Shown here piece by piece: positions 28,249 through 40,548 of a stretch of 64,000 nucleotides of DNA. The position numbers and the translations under genes were made by a program. Below the pieces are notes generated by a model, which was given only the letters and a program-made list of their open reading frames with translations, ran no database searches and had not been told where the DNA came from. Source of the stretch: Halomonas ramblicola (lineage in GTDB: Bacteria; Pseudomonadota; Gammaproteobacteria; Pseudomonadales; Halomonadaceae); the NCBI RefSeq assembly GCF_030409215.1, contig NZ_JAUFPL010000032.1:251462-315461 (forward strand). Reading direction: 5' to 3'. Each line of letters begins with the position of its first letter. Within the stretch, counting starts at the first letter, position 1.

Positions 28249-29352
28249 ATGAAATTTTCCATCTCCCGTGAAGCGCTGCTGCGACCGCTGACGCTGGTGG
28301 CCGGCGTGGTGGAGCGACGCCAGACCCTGCCGGTGCTCTCCAACGTGCTGATCCAGGTCGACCAGGACGAGGTGGCGCTGACCGGCACCGACCTGGAAGT
28401 GGAACTGATCGGACGCACCGTGGCCAGCCAGGTGGAGGCCCCCGGGGCCGCCACCATGCCGGCGCGCAAGCTGATGGACATCTGCAAGTCCCTGCCCGAC
28501 CAGGCGGAGATCCAGCTCTCCCTGGAGGAGGGCAGGGCGGTGCTGCGCAGCGGGCGCTCGCGTTTCACGCTCTCGACCCTGCCGGTCGCGGAGTTCCCGA
28601 GCATCGAGGACAGCCAGGGCAGCACCGAGCTGAGCCTGCCGCGCGGGGTGCTCAAGCAGTTGATCGATGCCACCTCCTTCGCCATGGCCCAGCAGGACGT
28701 CCGCTACTACCTCAACGGCATGCTGCTGGAGATGCGGTCCAACCTGGTGCGTGCAGTGGCCACCGATGGCCACCGCCTGGCCGTCTGTTCCCGGCCGGCA
28801 GAGGTGCCGGTCGAGCCGGCCCAGAAGCTGATCGTGCCACGCAAGGGCATCCTGGAGCTGGTGCGCCTTCTCGACGATGGCGACGACCCGGTGAGCCTGA
28901 CCCTGGGGGCCAGTCATATCCGCGCCCATACCGGGGACTTCACCTTCACCTCCAAGCTGGTGGACGGCAAGTTCCCCGACTACGATCGGGTCGTGCCGAA
29001 GGGCGGCGACAAGGTGTTCATCGCCGATCGAGCCGAACTTCGCCAGGTGCTCTCGCGTACCGCCATCCTCTCCAACGAGAAGTATCGCGGTGTTCGCCTC
29101 CACCTCGAGGAGGGTAACCTGCGGGTCATGGCCAACAACCCCGAGCAGGAGGAGGCCGAGGAGAACATCGCCATCGAGTACAGCGGCCCCGCCCTGGAGA
29201 TCGGCTTCAACGTCGGTTACCTGGTCGACGTGCTCAACGCCCTGGACGAGGACCGCGTCCAGATGACCCTGGCCGATCCCAACAGCAGTGCGCTGATGGA
29301 GGAGCCGGGTGGTGGCGATGCCCTCTACGTCGTCATGCCCATGCGTCTCTGA
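28249..29352 (+). CDS. dnaN: DNA polymerase III subunit beta (sliding clamp)
   Basis: The beta clamp is a ring-shaped dimer that tethers polymerase III to DNA and recruits repair proteins. From the ATG at 28249 the protein is 367 residues (366 in E. coli), starts MKFSISREALLRPL and ends in the VVMPMRL cleft segment that binds clamp-interacting peptides. The upstream in-frame extension was rejected on family length. It is 111 bases after dnaA. Confidence 0.98.
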   Translation: MKFSISREALLRPLTLVAGVVERRQTLPVLSNVLIQVDQDEVALTGTDLEVELIGRTVASQVEAPGAATMPARKLMDICKSLPDQAEIQLSLEEGRAVLRSGRSRFTLSTLPVAEFPSIEDSQGSTELSLPRGVLKQLIDATSFAMAQQDVRYYLNGMLLEMRSNLVRAVATDGHRLAVCSRPAEVPVEPAQKLIVPRKGILELVRLLDDGDDPVSLTLGASHIRAHTGDFTFTSKLVDGKFPDYDRVVPKGGDKVFIADRAELRQVLSRTAILSNEKYRGVRLHLEEGNLRVMANNPEQEEAEENIAIEYSGPALEIGFNVGYLVDVLNALDEDRVQMTLADPNSSALMEEPGGGDALYVVMPMRL

Positions 29353-29396
29353 TAGCGGCCGGCGGCCTTCAGCGGGCCGCCCGCCCCTTGCCTGTC

Positions 29397-32944
<3,548 letters not shown>

Positions 32945-32961
32945 TCAATGCCGCCGTGACG

Positions 32962-32977
32962 TGTTTCATGTGAAACA
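32962..32977. other. parS site 3
   Basis: TGTTTCATGTGAAACA differs from the consensus palindrome by one base in the centre. It lies 18 bases after the gyrB stop codon, outside any gene. Confidence 0.88.
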
Positions 32978-32999
32978 CTACTGAGCGCCTAGAAAAAGT

Positions 33000-33038
33000 G
33001 AAACCCCGCGAAGGTGAGACCCGCGGGGTTTCGCTTTT
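33000..33038. terminator. bidirectional terminator between gyrB and gmhB
   Basis: GAAACCCCGCG (33000-33010) pairs with CGCGGGGTTTC (33022-33032), an 11-bp perfect stem. TTTT follows on the plus strand after GC, and an AGAAAAAGT stretch precedes it, giving U-rich ends on both strands. It ends gyrB and could also end gmhB transcription. Confidence 0.8.
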
Positions 33039-33083
33039 CGGGGGAAAAGAATGTTCCCCGCCGACCGCAACAGATAGTGATCA

Positions 33084-33139
33084 TACTGGCTACTGGCTAC
33101 TGGCTACTGGCTACTGGCTACTGGCTACTGGCTACTGGC
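33084..33139. repeat. tandem heptamer repeat, eight copies of TACTGGC
   Basis: Eight perfect head-to-tail copies of TACTGGC fill 33084-33139, followed directly by two copies of TTCGAGC (33140-33153). The array lies between the gyrB terminator and the last codon of gmhB. A perfect short tandem repeat of this kind is expected to vary in copy number between strains. Confidence 0.97.
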
Positions 33140-33152
33140 TTCGAGCTTCGAG

Positions 33153-33719
33153 CTACTGCGTAGCGAGCAACCAGTCCACGAAGGCGGCCAGGTCATCGAA
33201 GAGATGCGTCCGGCGGTCGGGCGCTGCCAGCTCGGGGTGCTTGGCGAGGGTGCGTTCTCCCTTGCCGGTGCGTACCAGCACCGGTCGACAGCCCATGGGC
33301 TCGCCGGCCTGGAGGTCACGCTGGCTGTCACCCACCATCCAGCTTCCTTCGAGGCTGGTCATTCCCAGTGCATCGCGGATCTCCACGAGAAGTCCGGGAA
33401 GCGGCTTGCGGCAGTCGCAGTCGTCGTCCGGGCCGTGGGGGCAGTGGGCGATATGGGCGATTTCGCCCCCCGCCTCGGCGACCAGACGCCGCAGCTCGGC
33501 GTGCATCTCTGCCAGGCTGGCCTCGTCATAGTAGCCGCGGGCGATGCCCGACTGGTTGGTGGCCACCGCCACCGTCCAGCCAGCTTGTGTTAGCCGGGCG
33601 ATGGCCTGGAGGGCGGAAGGGTAGGGGAGCCACTCCTCAAGGGACTTCACATAGGCGTCGGAATCCCGGTTGATGACACCGTCGCGGTCGAGGATCACCA
33701 GGCGGTCGGGTGAAGGCAT
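33153..33719 (-). CDS. gmhB: D-glycero-beta-D-manno-heptose-1,7-bisphosphate 7-phosphatase
   Basis: GmhB removes the 7-phosphate from heptose bisphosphate, a step in ADP-heptose synthesis for the lipopolysaccharide core. The 188-residue HAD-family protein has the nucleophile motif ILDRDGVIN (Asp11, Asp13) and the zinc-binding loop CPHGPDDDCDC that marks GmhB. It lies 2-15 kb from hldD and hldE of the same pathway. Its last codons touch the heptamer repeat array, so array changes could reach the C-terminus. A parS-like site lies about 40 bases upstream. Confidence 0.94.
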   Translation of the reverse strand: MPSPDRLVILDRDGVINRDSDAYVKSLEEWLPYPSALQAIARLTQAGWTVAVATNQSGIARGYYDEASLAEMHAELRRLVAEAGGEIAHIAHCPHGPDDDCDCRKPLPGLLVEIRDALGMTSLEGSWMVGDSQRDLQAGEPMGCRPVLVRTGKGERTLAKHPELAAPDRRTHLFDDLAAFVDWLLATQ

Positions 33720-33757
33720 GTGGGGGCGCTCCTGCTGCTCGGTTCATTGCCAGGGAG

Positions 33758-33773
33758 TGTTTCATGTGGAACA
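33758..33773. other. parS site 4
   Basis: TGTTTCATGTGGAACA differs from the perfect palindrome at two positions. It lies 39 bases upstream of the gmhB start, between that gene and the IS3-family relic. Confidence 0.8.
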
Positions 33774-33789
33774 TCGCTTGCCAAGCGCC

Positions 33790-34815
33790 AAGCGTGAGGT
33801 GGCGCCCTGAAGAAGTAGACACCTTCGTTGGGCAGCGGCTTCAAACGCTTCGGGCGGCAGTCTATACACGGCGCCATGGAGCCGCACCTTATCGTAATAC
33901 TCTTCGATGTAGTACTGCGCCTCAGCTTGCAGCTCGTCTCGGCTCTGCCGCCCCGGTGGCCGGAGCCATTCCTCCTTCCGTTAGGCACAGAAACTCTCTG
34001 CACGGCGTTGTCCCGGCAATTGCCACGGCAGGACATGCTCAGTGGCTCTCTCGCCCTGTCACAGCCACCGCATTCCCGCTTTCGTTACGCTACTGAGCGC
34101 CCCGGTCGGAGTGAAAGCGCATGCCTTTGCCTGAAGTCTGCCGCGCCTCCCAGATCGTGTTCGGCGCCCGTTGCACGATACGGCAGTCGCGTCGTGGAGG
34201 GCCCACGAGCCGTCGAGAATACAGGCCCATGAGGATAGCCAGGTACCACCACACCTCCTGACAGCGCTTGGATGGTACCGGAGACCCAGACCCGATTGGG
34301 CTCGGCCACGTCGAACTCCCGGTCCAACCGGTGTGGATGGCGCAGGTAGCCCCGCTTAGGGCAACGTTAGCCGGGACCAGAGCCCGCATCGAACGAAGCC
34401 CGCGTGCGGCAGAGCAGGCGCTGCACGCGATTCCCGGGTGCAGGCAACGCTCAGATTGACAGCTGCCCGCCGATAGCCGGGCACCCCCGACTGTCGCTCC
34501 GTCTCGGACAGCAGGGAGCGCAACAGAAGTCCGTGCTCCGTCGCCCGAGGCGACGATGGGCGGTCGAGTCATCCATAGGGTCGACCGAGCACGTCGAGCA
34601 TCTAGGCCACCGAACACAAATTTAACTTCGGTGTCTTGGCGAAGTACTCGTTGGCTTTCCTAAGATTTCCACCTCCAGCTCACTCAGGCCCTTATGGGGG
34701 AGCGCTTTCGGCCCCCCTGTGGGCCGGCGGTCGTCAGTGGTCACGACCTCTCGCCGCCATCGACTCAACATCGCCCGGTTCAGCCCGAACCTCCTCCGCC
34801 TCGTTTGACAGGATG
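33790..34815 (-). pseudogene. decayed IS3-family insertion sequence (orfA end and orfB)
   Basis: Pieces of an IS3-family transposase can be read on the minus strand in changing frames. From right to left they are FGLNRAMLSRWRREV (about 34741-34800, orfA helix-turn-helix), RKANEYFAK (orfA end, reached after a one-base shift near 34665), LDREFDVAEPNRVWVS and WWYLAILMGLYSRRLVG (about 34210-34320), GMRFHSDRGAQ (near 34100), MSCRGNCRDNAV (34001-34036) and YIEEYYDKVRLHGAVY (about 33865-33910). These are the conserved orfB landmarks including the second DDE aspartate region. At least three frameshifts exist, so no active enzyme is made. Exact ends and terminal repeats were not resolved. Confidence 0.8.
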
Positions 34816-34893
34816 TGGGGGGCGCCGGAGAAGGGTGGCGGACGACATGGTGTTTGAACTCGGAGTACTGGCGTCGTGCCTTTCAAGCGCATA

Positions 34894-35162
34894 GCACCTT
34901 CCTGTAGGGCTATGGCAGATGACGGTACCGCTCGAGGCTGTTCCGTCGACAGGTCTGCGAGGGGGCCGCTGTGAACCCCTCCCTGGACGCTACCGACGCC
35001 CTGCTTCGCTCTCGCGTCCCGCTTCGCTTGCAGGACCGGTGCTGGCCATCCATGGCCAGCCCGTTCGGAGCAATGCTCCTCACCCCTGGCGTAGGACCTC
35101 CTCTTCGACCTGTCCCCGGCGCCTCTCGCTTTGGGCAACTGCGATAGCCCTGCACCTTCCTG
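34894..35162. mobile_element. 247-bp MITE-like element with 11-bp target duplication
   Basis: GCACCTTCCTG occurs at 34894-34904 and again at 35152-35162. Between these copies lies an element of 247 bases (34905-35151) whose ends are inverted repeats: the left reads (T)AGGGCTATGGCAGATG and the right, read inward, AGGGCTATCGCAGTTG, 14 of 16 matched. An internal perfect stem GCTGGCCAT/ATGGCCAGC is centred at 35050. It contains no convincing gene. An 11-bp target duplication fits what is known for IS4-family transposases, so it may be mobilised in trans; no such transposase is in the window. Confidence 0.8.
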
Positions 35163-35219
35163 CCAGGTTTGCCGGCAAGGCATCTACGAGTTCAGGGGCA
35201 GTCCAGAGGGGAGAGGGGG

Positions 35220-35235
35220 CGTTTCACGTGGAACA
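35220..35235. other. parS site 5
   Basis: CGTTTCACGTGGAACA differs from the perfect palindrome at two positions. It lies outside genes, between the MITE-like element and glyS. Confidence 0.8.
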
Positions 35236-35311
35236 TCGCGGGCATTGCCGCTGGCGAAAAGGGAGGCCGGTGTGCCCGATACCGGTCAACAGCGGATGTA
35301 GCGTCGGGCGT

Positions 35312-35327
35312 TGTTCCACATGAAACA
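35312..35327. other. parS site 6
   Basis: TGTTCCACATGAAACA differs from the perfect palindrome at two positions. It lies 37 bases beyond the glyS terminator and 76 bases from site 5, and is the last of the cluster. Confidence 0.8.
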
Positions 35328-35363
35328 TCCGGCGTCTCGACGGAGGGCCGTCCTCCCGGCATG

Positions 35364-35392
35364 AAAAAGGCCGGCAGCCTGTGCTGCCGGCC
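35364..35392 (-). terminator. intrinsic terminator after glyS
   Basis: A perfect 10-bp stem (GGCCGGCAGC with GCTGCCGGCC, four-base loop) is followed on the minus strand by five T residues. It lies 32 bases after the glyS stop. Confidence 0.88.
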
Positions 35393-35423
35393 TCTCCGAC
35401 CGCGGACGCTACCCGAGCCGAGC

Positions 35424-37490
35424 TTACTGCTGGAGCTGGGCGATATCCGCCACCTCGAGGAAGAGCGCGCGGAGGTCGGCCAGCAGGGCCAGGCGATTGC
35501 GGCGGACCGCCTCGTCCTCGGCCATGACCATCACCTCGTCGAAGAAGGTGTCCACGGGTTCGCGCAGGCCGGCCAGGGCGTCCAGGGCCTCCGGATAGCG
35601 ATTCTCGGCGAACAGCGGCATGACGCGGTCTCGCTGGGTGCTTACGGCGTCATGCAGGGCCTTCTCGGCGGCTTCCTGGAGCAGACCGGAGTCGATCCCG
35701 CTTCCCAGCGCGTCGTCCTGCTTGGCCAGGATGTTGGAGACGCGCTTGTTGGCGGCTGCCAGGGCGATGGCCTCCTCGCGGCCGGCGAAGGCCTGGACGG
35801 CGCGCAGGCGGCGGGCGAAGTCCAGTGGCTTGGTGACCGGGCGCGCGCGTACCGCCAGGTAAACCTCGGTGTCGATGCCTTCCTCCTGCCCCCAGGCACG
35901 GAAGCGGTCGAGCATGTAGCCGAGGACCTCGTCCACCAGCCCCTCGGCGTAGGGCAGTTCCTGGTGCTGGGCGCTGGCCAGCTCGAGCAGTTCGCGCAGG
36001 TCCAGGTCCAGCTCGCCCTTGATCAGGATGTTGAGCACGCCGATGGCGGCGCGACGCAGGGCGAAGGGGTCCTTGGTGCCGGTGGGGCGGGCACCGATGC
36101 CGAAGATGCCGGTCAGGGTGTCGAGGCGATCGGCCAGCGCCAGGGCCAGGCCGGTGCGGCTCTGGGGGATGGCGTCGCTGGCGAAGCGGGGCAGGTACTG
36201 CTCCTCCAGAGCCTGGGCCACCTCGGCAGGCTCGCCGTCGTGCCGGGCATAGTAGCGGCCCATGATGCCCTGCAGTTCGGGGAACTCCAGCACCATCTCG
36301 GTGACCAGGTCACACTTGGCGAGCTCGGCGGCACGTCGTGCCTGGCCCACGTCGCCATCGATGCGCCCGGCGATGAAGGCGGCCACGGCGGCACTGCGGT
36401 GAGCCTTGTCGGCCAGGGTGCCCAGCCGCTGCTGGAACACCACGCCGGAGAGTTCGTCGATGCGCGAGGCGAGGGGGCGCTTGCGATCGGTGTCGTAGAA
36501 GAAGGCGGCGTCGGCCAGGCGCGGGCGGATCACCTTCTCGTTGCCCTCGATCACCCGTTGCGGGTCGGCGCTGTCGATGTTGGAGATGGTGATGAACAGC
36601 GGCTTGAGATGGCCGGCATCGTCCAGCAGGTGGAAGTATTTCTGGTTGGCCTTCATGGAGGAGATCAGGCACTCGGCGGGCACCTCGAGGAAGCGTTCGT
36701 CGAAGCTGCCGGTGAGGGCCACCGGCCACTCCACCAGGCCGCTCACTTCGACCAGCAGGTCCTCGTCGATCACCGCGGTGGCCTCCTGGACCTCGGCCTC
36801 GGCCAGCACCTGCTCGCGGATGCGCTCACGACGGGCGTCACGATCCGCCAGCACCCAGGCGTTCTCGAGGGCGGCGAGATAGTCGTCGGCATGGCTGAGT
36901 TCGATGGTCTCGGGGGCGTGGAAGCGATGGCCGCGCGTGGTGCGGCCGGCCTTCAGGCCCAGTGCCTGCGCCTCGACGACCTCGCTGCCGTAGAGCATCA
37001 CCAACCAGTGGGCGGGGCGGGAGAACTCCACCCGGGAGGCGCCCCAGCGCATGTTCTTGGGCACCGGCAGCGCGGCGATGGCTTTCTCGACGATCGCCGG
37101 CAGCAGGGCGGTGGTCGACTCGCCCCGCTGCTGCTCGCGGTAGCCCAGCCAGGTACCCTTGTCGGTCTCCAGATGGATCAGCTCGTCCACGCCGACGCCG
37201 CAGGAGCGGGCGAAGCCCTCGGCGGCCTTGGTGGGCCGGCCATCCTTGAAGGCCGCGGCCAGCGCCGGGCCACGGCGCTCCACCTCGCGGTCGGGCTGCT
37301 TGTCGGCCAGGCCTTCGATGCGTACCGCCAGGCGGCGTGGCGTGGCGTAGGCGCTAACCTCGCCGTGGGCCACGTCGGCCTCGGCGAGGCCGCGGCGGAT
37401 GCCGTCGGCCAGGGCGTCGGAGAGGGTGTCGATGGCGCCCGGTGGCAGTTCCTCGACGCCCAGTTCAACCAGTAGGGTGTTGGCAGCCAT
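35424..37490 (-). CDS. glyS: glycyl-tRNA synthetase beta subunit
   Basis: GlyS is the beta chain of the alpha2-beta2 glycyl-tRNA synthetase and holds the tRNA-binding and editing-like domains. From the ATG at 37490 it has 688 residues (689 in E. coli) starting MAANTLLVELGVEELPPGAI. A TTG two codons earlier also fits, but the ATG gives the usual N-terminus. It starts two bases after the glyQ stop, so the two subunits are coupled. No irregularity is seen. Confidence 0.97.
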   Translation of the reverse strand: MAANTLLVELGVEELPPGAIDTLSDALADGIRRGLAEADVAHGEVSAYATPRRLAVRIEGLADKQPDREVERRGPALAAAFKDGRPTKAAEGFARSCGVGVDELIHLETDKGTWLGYREQQRGESTTALLPAIVEKAIAALPVPKNMRWGASRVEFSRPAHWLVMLYGSEVVEAQALGLKAGRTTRGHRFHAPETIELSHADDYLAALENAWVLADRDARRERIREQVLAEAEVQEATAVIDEDLLVEVSGLVEWPVALTGSFDERFLEVPAECLISSMKANQKYFHLLDDAGHLKPLFITISNIDSADPQRVIEGNEKVIRPRLADAAFFYDTDRKRPLASRIDELSGVVFQQRLGTLADKAHRSAAVAAFIAGRIDGDVGQARRAAELAKCDLVTEMVLEFPELQGIMGRYYARHDGEPAEVAQALEEQYLPRFASDAIPQSRTGLALALADRLDTLTGIFGIGARPTGTKDPFALRRAAIGVLNILIKGELDLDLRELLELASAQHQELPYAEGLVDEVLGYMLDRFRAWGQEEGIDTEVYLAVRARPVTKPLDFARRLRAVQAFAGREEAIALAAANKRVSNILAKQDDALGSGIDSGLLQEAAEKALHDAVSTQRDRVMPLFAENRYPEALDALAGLREPVDTFFDEVMVMAEDEAVRRNRLALLADLRALFLEVADIAQLQQ

Positions 37491-37492
37491 GC

Positions 37493-38437
37493 TCAAGCGT
37501 CTCCCTCGTCAAGCAGTTCGCGGCGCAGGGCCTCGGGGGCCAGCGGGAAGCCGGCGGCCTTGCGGGACTCGTAGTAGGCGTGAGCCACGTCTCGGGCCAT
37601 GGTGCGCACGCGCAGGATGTAGCGCTGGCGCTCGGTAACCGAGATGGCGTGGCGGGCGTCGAGCAGGTTGAAGGTATGCGAGGCCTTGAGCACCTGCTCG
37701 TAGGCGGGCAGTGGCAGGCCGGCCTCGAGCAGCCGGGTGCAGTCGCGCTCCTGCTGGTCGAAGGCGCCGAACAGGAAGTCGACGTCGGCGTACTCGAAGT
37801 TGTAGGCGGACTGCTCGCGCTCGTTCTGCAGGTAGACGTCGCCGTAGGTGACCTTCGAGCCGTCCGGGGCAACGGTCCACACCAGGTCGTAGACGCTGTC
37901 CACGTCCTGCAGGTACATGGCGATGCGTTCCAGGCCGTAGGTGAGCTCGCCGGTCACGGGATAGCACTCCAGGCCACCGGCCTGCTGGAAGTAGGTGAAC
38001 TGGGTCACCTCCATGCCGTTGAGCCACACCTCCCAGCCGAGGCCCCAGGCGCCCAGGGTGGGGGATTCCCAGTTGTCCTCGACGAAGCGGATGTCGTGCA
38101 CCAGGGGATCGAGGCCAAGACACTTCAATGAGCCGAGGTAGAGTTCCTGGAGCTCGGCGGGGGAGGGCTTCATCACCACCTGGAACTGGTAGTAGTGCTG
38201 CAGGCGGTTGGGGTTCTCGCCGTAGCGACCATCGGTGGGGCGGCGGGAGGGCTGCACGTAGGCAGCGTTCCAGGTCTCGGGGCCGATGGAGCGCAGGAAG
38301 GTGGCCGGGTGAAAGGTACCGGCGCCGACCTCCATGTCCAGGGGCTGCAGGATCACGCAGCCCTGTTCGGCCCAGTACTGCTGCAGGGCCAGGATCAGCC
38401 CCTGGAAGGTTGCCACGTGTGGCGTCGACTCAGTCAT
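37493..38437 (-). CDS. glyQ: glycyl-tRNA synthetase alpha subunit
   Basis: GlyQ is the catalytic alpha chain that activates glycine. The 314-residue protein has [38 protein letters not shown] and [15 protein letters not shown], all very conserved. I chose the ATG at 38437 ([15 protein letters not shown]) because it gives the family N-terminus; an ATG at 38458 is an alternative and neither has a strong Shine-Dalgarno. Divergent hldD starts 77-98 bases away. Confidence 0.95.
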   Translation of the reverse strand: MTESTPHVATFQGLILALQQYWAEQGCVILQPLDMEVGAGTFHPATFLRSIGPETWNAAYVQPSRRPTDGRYGENPNRLQHYYQFQVVMKPSPAELQELYLGSLKCLGLDPLVHDIRFVEDNWESPTLGAWGLGWEVWLNGMEVTQFTYFQQAGGLECYPVTGELTYGLERIAMYLQDVDSVYDLVWTVAPDGSKVTYGDVYLQNEREQSAYNFEYADVDFLFGAFDQQERDCTRLLEAGLPLPAYEQVLKASHTFNLLDARHAISVTERQRYILRVRTMARDVAHAYYESRKAAGFPLAPEALRRELLDEGDA

Positions 38438-38475
38438 TGCGGAAGCACCGTTGGCCATGAATTCACAGGCCGTCA

Positions 38476-38506
38476 AGTATACAATCACAGGCAGATCGGT
38501 TATAGG
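38476..38506. promoter_or_regulatory. possible overlapping divergent promoters for glyQ and hldD
   Basis: On the plus strand TATACA (38478-38483) and TATAGG (38501-38506) are 17 bases apart and could drive hldD. On the minus strand TATACT (38476-38481) has the poor -35 TATAAC at 38499-38504 and could drive glyQ. The hexamers share bases, so the two polymerases would compete. This is a tentative reading. Confidence 0.35.
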
Positions 38507-38534
38507 CGCACGCCCAGAGACAGAGGATTCTTCC

Positions 38535-39491
38535 ATGATCGTAGTGACGGGCGGGGCCGGCTTCATCGGCTCCAATCTGGTCAAGGCACTCAACGACAGC
38601 GGCCACCGGGACGTAATGGTGGTCGACGACCTGCGCGATGGCACCAAGTTCGTCAACCTGGCCGACTGTGCCCTCGGCGACTACCTGGACAAGGACGACT
38701 TCCGTCGTCGTGTCGAGGCCGAGCTGCGCGGCGAGGTCTCGGGGCTTCCCGAGATCGAGGCGATCTTCCATGAAGGAGCCTGCTCCGACACCACCGAGTG
38801 GGATGGTCGCTTCATGCTCGACAACAACTTCGAGTACTCCAAGGTGTTGCTGCACTTCTGCCAGCGCAGGGGAATTCCCTTCCTCTATGCCTCCTCGGCG
38901 GCCACCTATGGTGGCAGCGAGGTGTTCGTGGAGGCGCCGCAGCACGAGAAGCCGCTCAACGTCTACGGCTACTCCAAGCTGCTCTTCGACCAGTACGTGC
39001 GCGCTCGCTGGAGCGAATTCCGGAGCCAGGTGGTGGGCTTTCGCTACTTCAACGTCTACGGCCCCCGCGAGCAGCACAAGGGCAAGATGGCCAGCGTCGC
39101 CTACCACCACCACACCCAGATCAGCGCCGGGGCGGATCTCAAGCTATTCGGCGCCTGGGACGGCTATGAGGCGGGCATGCAGAGCCGCGACTTCGTCTAC
39201 GTGGGCGACGTGGTGGACGTCAACCTCTGGTTCCTGGACCACCCCGAGCGCTCCGGCATCTTCAACCTGGGCACCGGGCGTGCCGAGCCCTTCAAGGCGA
39301 TCGGCGAGGCGGTGATCGACTACTACGGCCGCGGTGCCATCGAGTACATCGAATTTCCCGAAGAGCTCAAGGGGCGCTACCAGAGCTACACCCGCGCCGA
39401 TATCTCGCGGCTTCGCGCGGCGGGCTACGACCGCGAGTTCCGCACCGTGGCCGAGGGGGTACGCGACTACCTGGAGCGGCTGAATGGCTGA
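38535..39491 (+). CDS. hldD: ADP-L-glycero-D-manno-heptose 6-epimerase
   Basis: HldD epimerises ADP-D,D-heptose to the L,D form that heptosyltransferases use. The 318-residue short-chain-dehydrogenase-type protein has TGGAGFIG (residues 5-12) for NADP and YGYSK (144-148) as the catalytic Tyr/Lys pair. The ATG at 38535 begins exactly at MIVVTGGAG, as in E. coli. It overlaps waaF by eight bases, so hldD-waaF form an operon that opens the core locus. Confidence 0.96.
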   Translation: MIVVTGGAGFIGSNLVKALNDSGHRDVMVVDDLRDGTKFVNLADCALGDYLDKDDFRRRVEAELRGEVSGLPEIEAIFHEGACSDTTEWDGRFMLDNNFEYSKVLLHFCQRRGIPFLYASSAATYGGSEVFVEAPQHEKPLNVYGYSKLLFDQYVRARWSEFRSQVVGFRYFNVYGPREQHKGKMASVAYHHHTQISAGADLKLFGAWDGYEAGMQSRDFVYVGDVVDVNLWFLDHPERSGIFNLGTGRAEPFKAIGEAVIDYYGRGAIEYIEFPEELKGRYQSYTRADISRLRAAGYDREFRTVAEGVRDYLERLNG

Positions 39492-40539
39492 ACCGGCGCC
39501 CGCGCCGGCGGATGGCGGCGAGCGGATCCTGGTGGTCGGCCCCTCCTGGGTCGGCGACATGGTCATGGCCCAGAGCCTGCTGATGACCCTCAAGGCGCGT
39601 CACCCCGGCTGTCGTATCGCCGTGGTGGCGCCGGCCTGGTCGCAGCCGATCCTCGAGCGCATGGCCGAGGTCGACGAGGTGGTGCCCCTGGACGTGGGAC
39701 ATGGCGAGTTCGGCTGGACCCCGCGGCGGGCGCTGGCCGGCGGGCTGCACGGCCGCTTCGATCGTGCCATCGTGCTGCCGCGCTCCTGGAAGTCGGCCCT
39801 GGTGCCCTTCCTGGCGCGCATCCCGCGGCGTACTGGCTTCACCGGCGAGCAGCGTCTCTGGCTTCTCAATGACCGCCGCCGTCTCGACAAGACGCGGCTC
39901 GACCAGACGGTGAAGCGCTTCGTGGCCTTGGGGCTGGCCGCCGAGGAGGCCGCCGACGGTGACTTCGCCATACCGCATCCACGGCTCTCGGTGGATGCCG
40001 CCAATCAGGCGGTGCTGCGTGACGCCCTCGACCTTTCCGGGCGGCCGGCCATCGGCATGATGCCCGGCGCCGAGTACGGCCCCGCCAAGCAGTGGCCCCT
40101 GGCGTACTTCCGCGCCCTGGCCCGCGCCCTGGAAGTCGAGGGGTACGAGGTGCGGGTGCTGGGCGGCCCCAAGGACGTCGAGGCCGGCGAGACGATCGCC
40201 GCGGGACTGGATCACGTCCACAACCTCTGCGGCAGGACCCGGCTGGCCGACGCCGTGGACCTGCTGGCGGACTGCGAGCAGGTGGTCACCAACGACTCGG
40301 GGCTGATGCACGTGGCGGCGGCAGTGGGCACCCGGGTGCATGGCATCTACGGCTCCTCCTCGCCCGCCTATACCCCGCCGCTGACCGACGAGGCCGAGAT
40401 CCACTATCTCGCCCTCGACTGCTCCCCCTGCTTCCAGCGCACCTGCCCGCTGGGCCATACCAATTGCCTCAACGAGCTGACGCCCCAGCGGATATTGGCG
40501 GCGGTTCTCGCCTCCCGGCCGCTCATCGCCAAGGGCTGA
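39484..40539 (+). CDS. waaF: lipopolysaccharide heptosyltransferase II
   Basis: WaaF adds the second L,D-heptose to the inner core at the cytoplasmic face of the inner membrane. The 351-residue family 9 glycosyltransferase has the N-terminal [18 protein letters not shown] with the conserved catalytic-site aspartate, [13 protein letters not shown] and the donor-site [25 protein letters not shown] and [14 protein letters not shown] support WaaF over WaaC. It is translationally coupled to hldD and converges on the OpgB-like gene with nine bases between. Confidence 0.93.
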   Translation: MAEPAPAPADGGERILVVGPSWVGDMVMAQSLLMTLKARHPGCRIAVVAPAWSQPILERMAEVDEVVPLDVGHGEFGWTPRRALAGGLHGRFDRAIVLPRSWKSALVPFLARIPRRTGFTGEQRLWLLNDRRRLDKTRLDQTVKRFVALGLAAEEAADGDFAIPHPRLSVDAANQAVLRDALDLSGRPAIGMMPGAEYGPAKQWPLAYFRALARALEVEGYEVRVLGGPKDVEAGETIAAGLDHVHNLCGRTRLADAVDLLADCEQVVTNDSGLMHVAAAVGTRVHGIYGSSSPAYTPPLTDEAEIHYLALDCSPCFQRTCPLGHTNCLNELTPQRILAAVLASRPLIAKG

Positions 40540-40548
40540 CGGCGACGT

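Noticed and set aside
33084..33139. Possible CRISPR-like or direct-repeat array
   Set aside because: The units are seven bases with no spacers, so it is a simple tandem repeat.
34734..35183. A 149-codon minus-strand open frame as a protein gene
   Set aside because: It crosses the boundary of the MITE-like element and continues into the IS3 relic in a frame different from the recognisable transposase residues.
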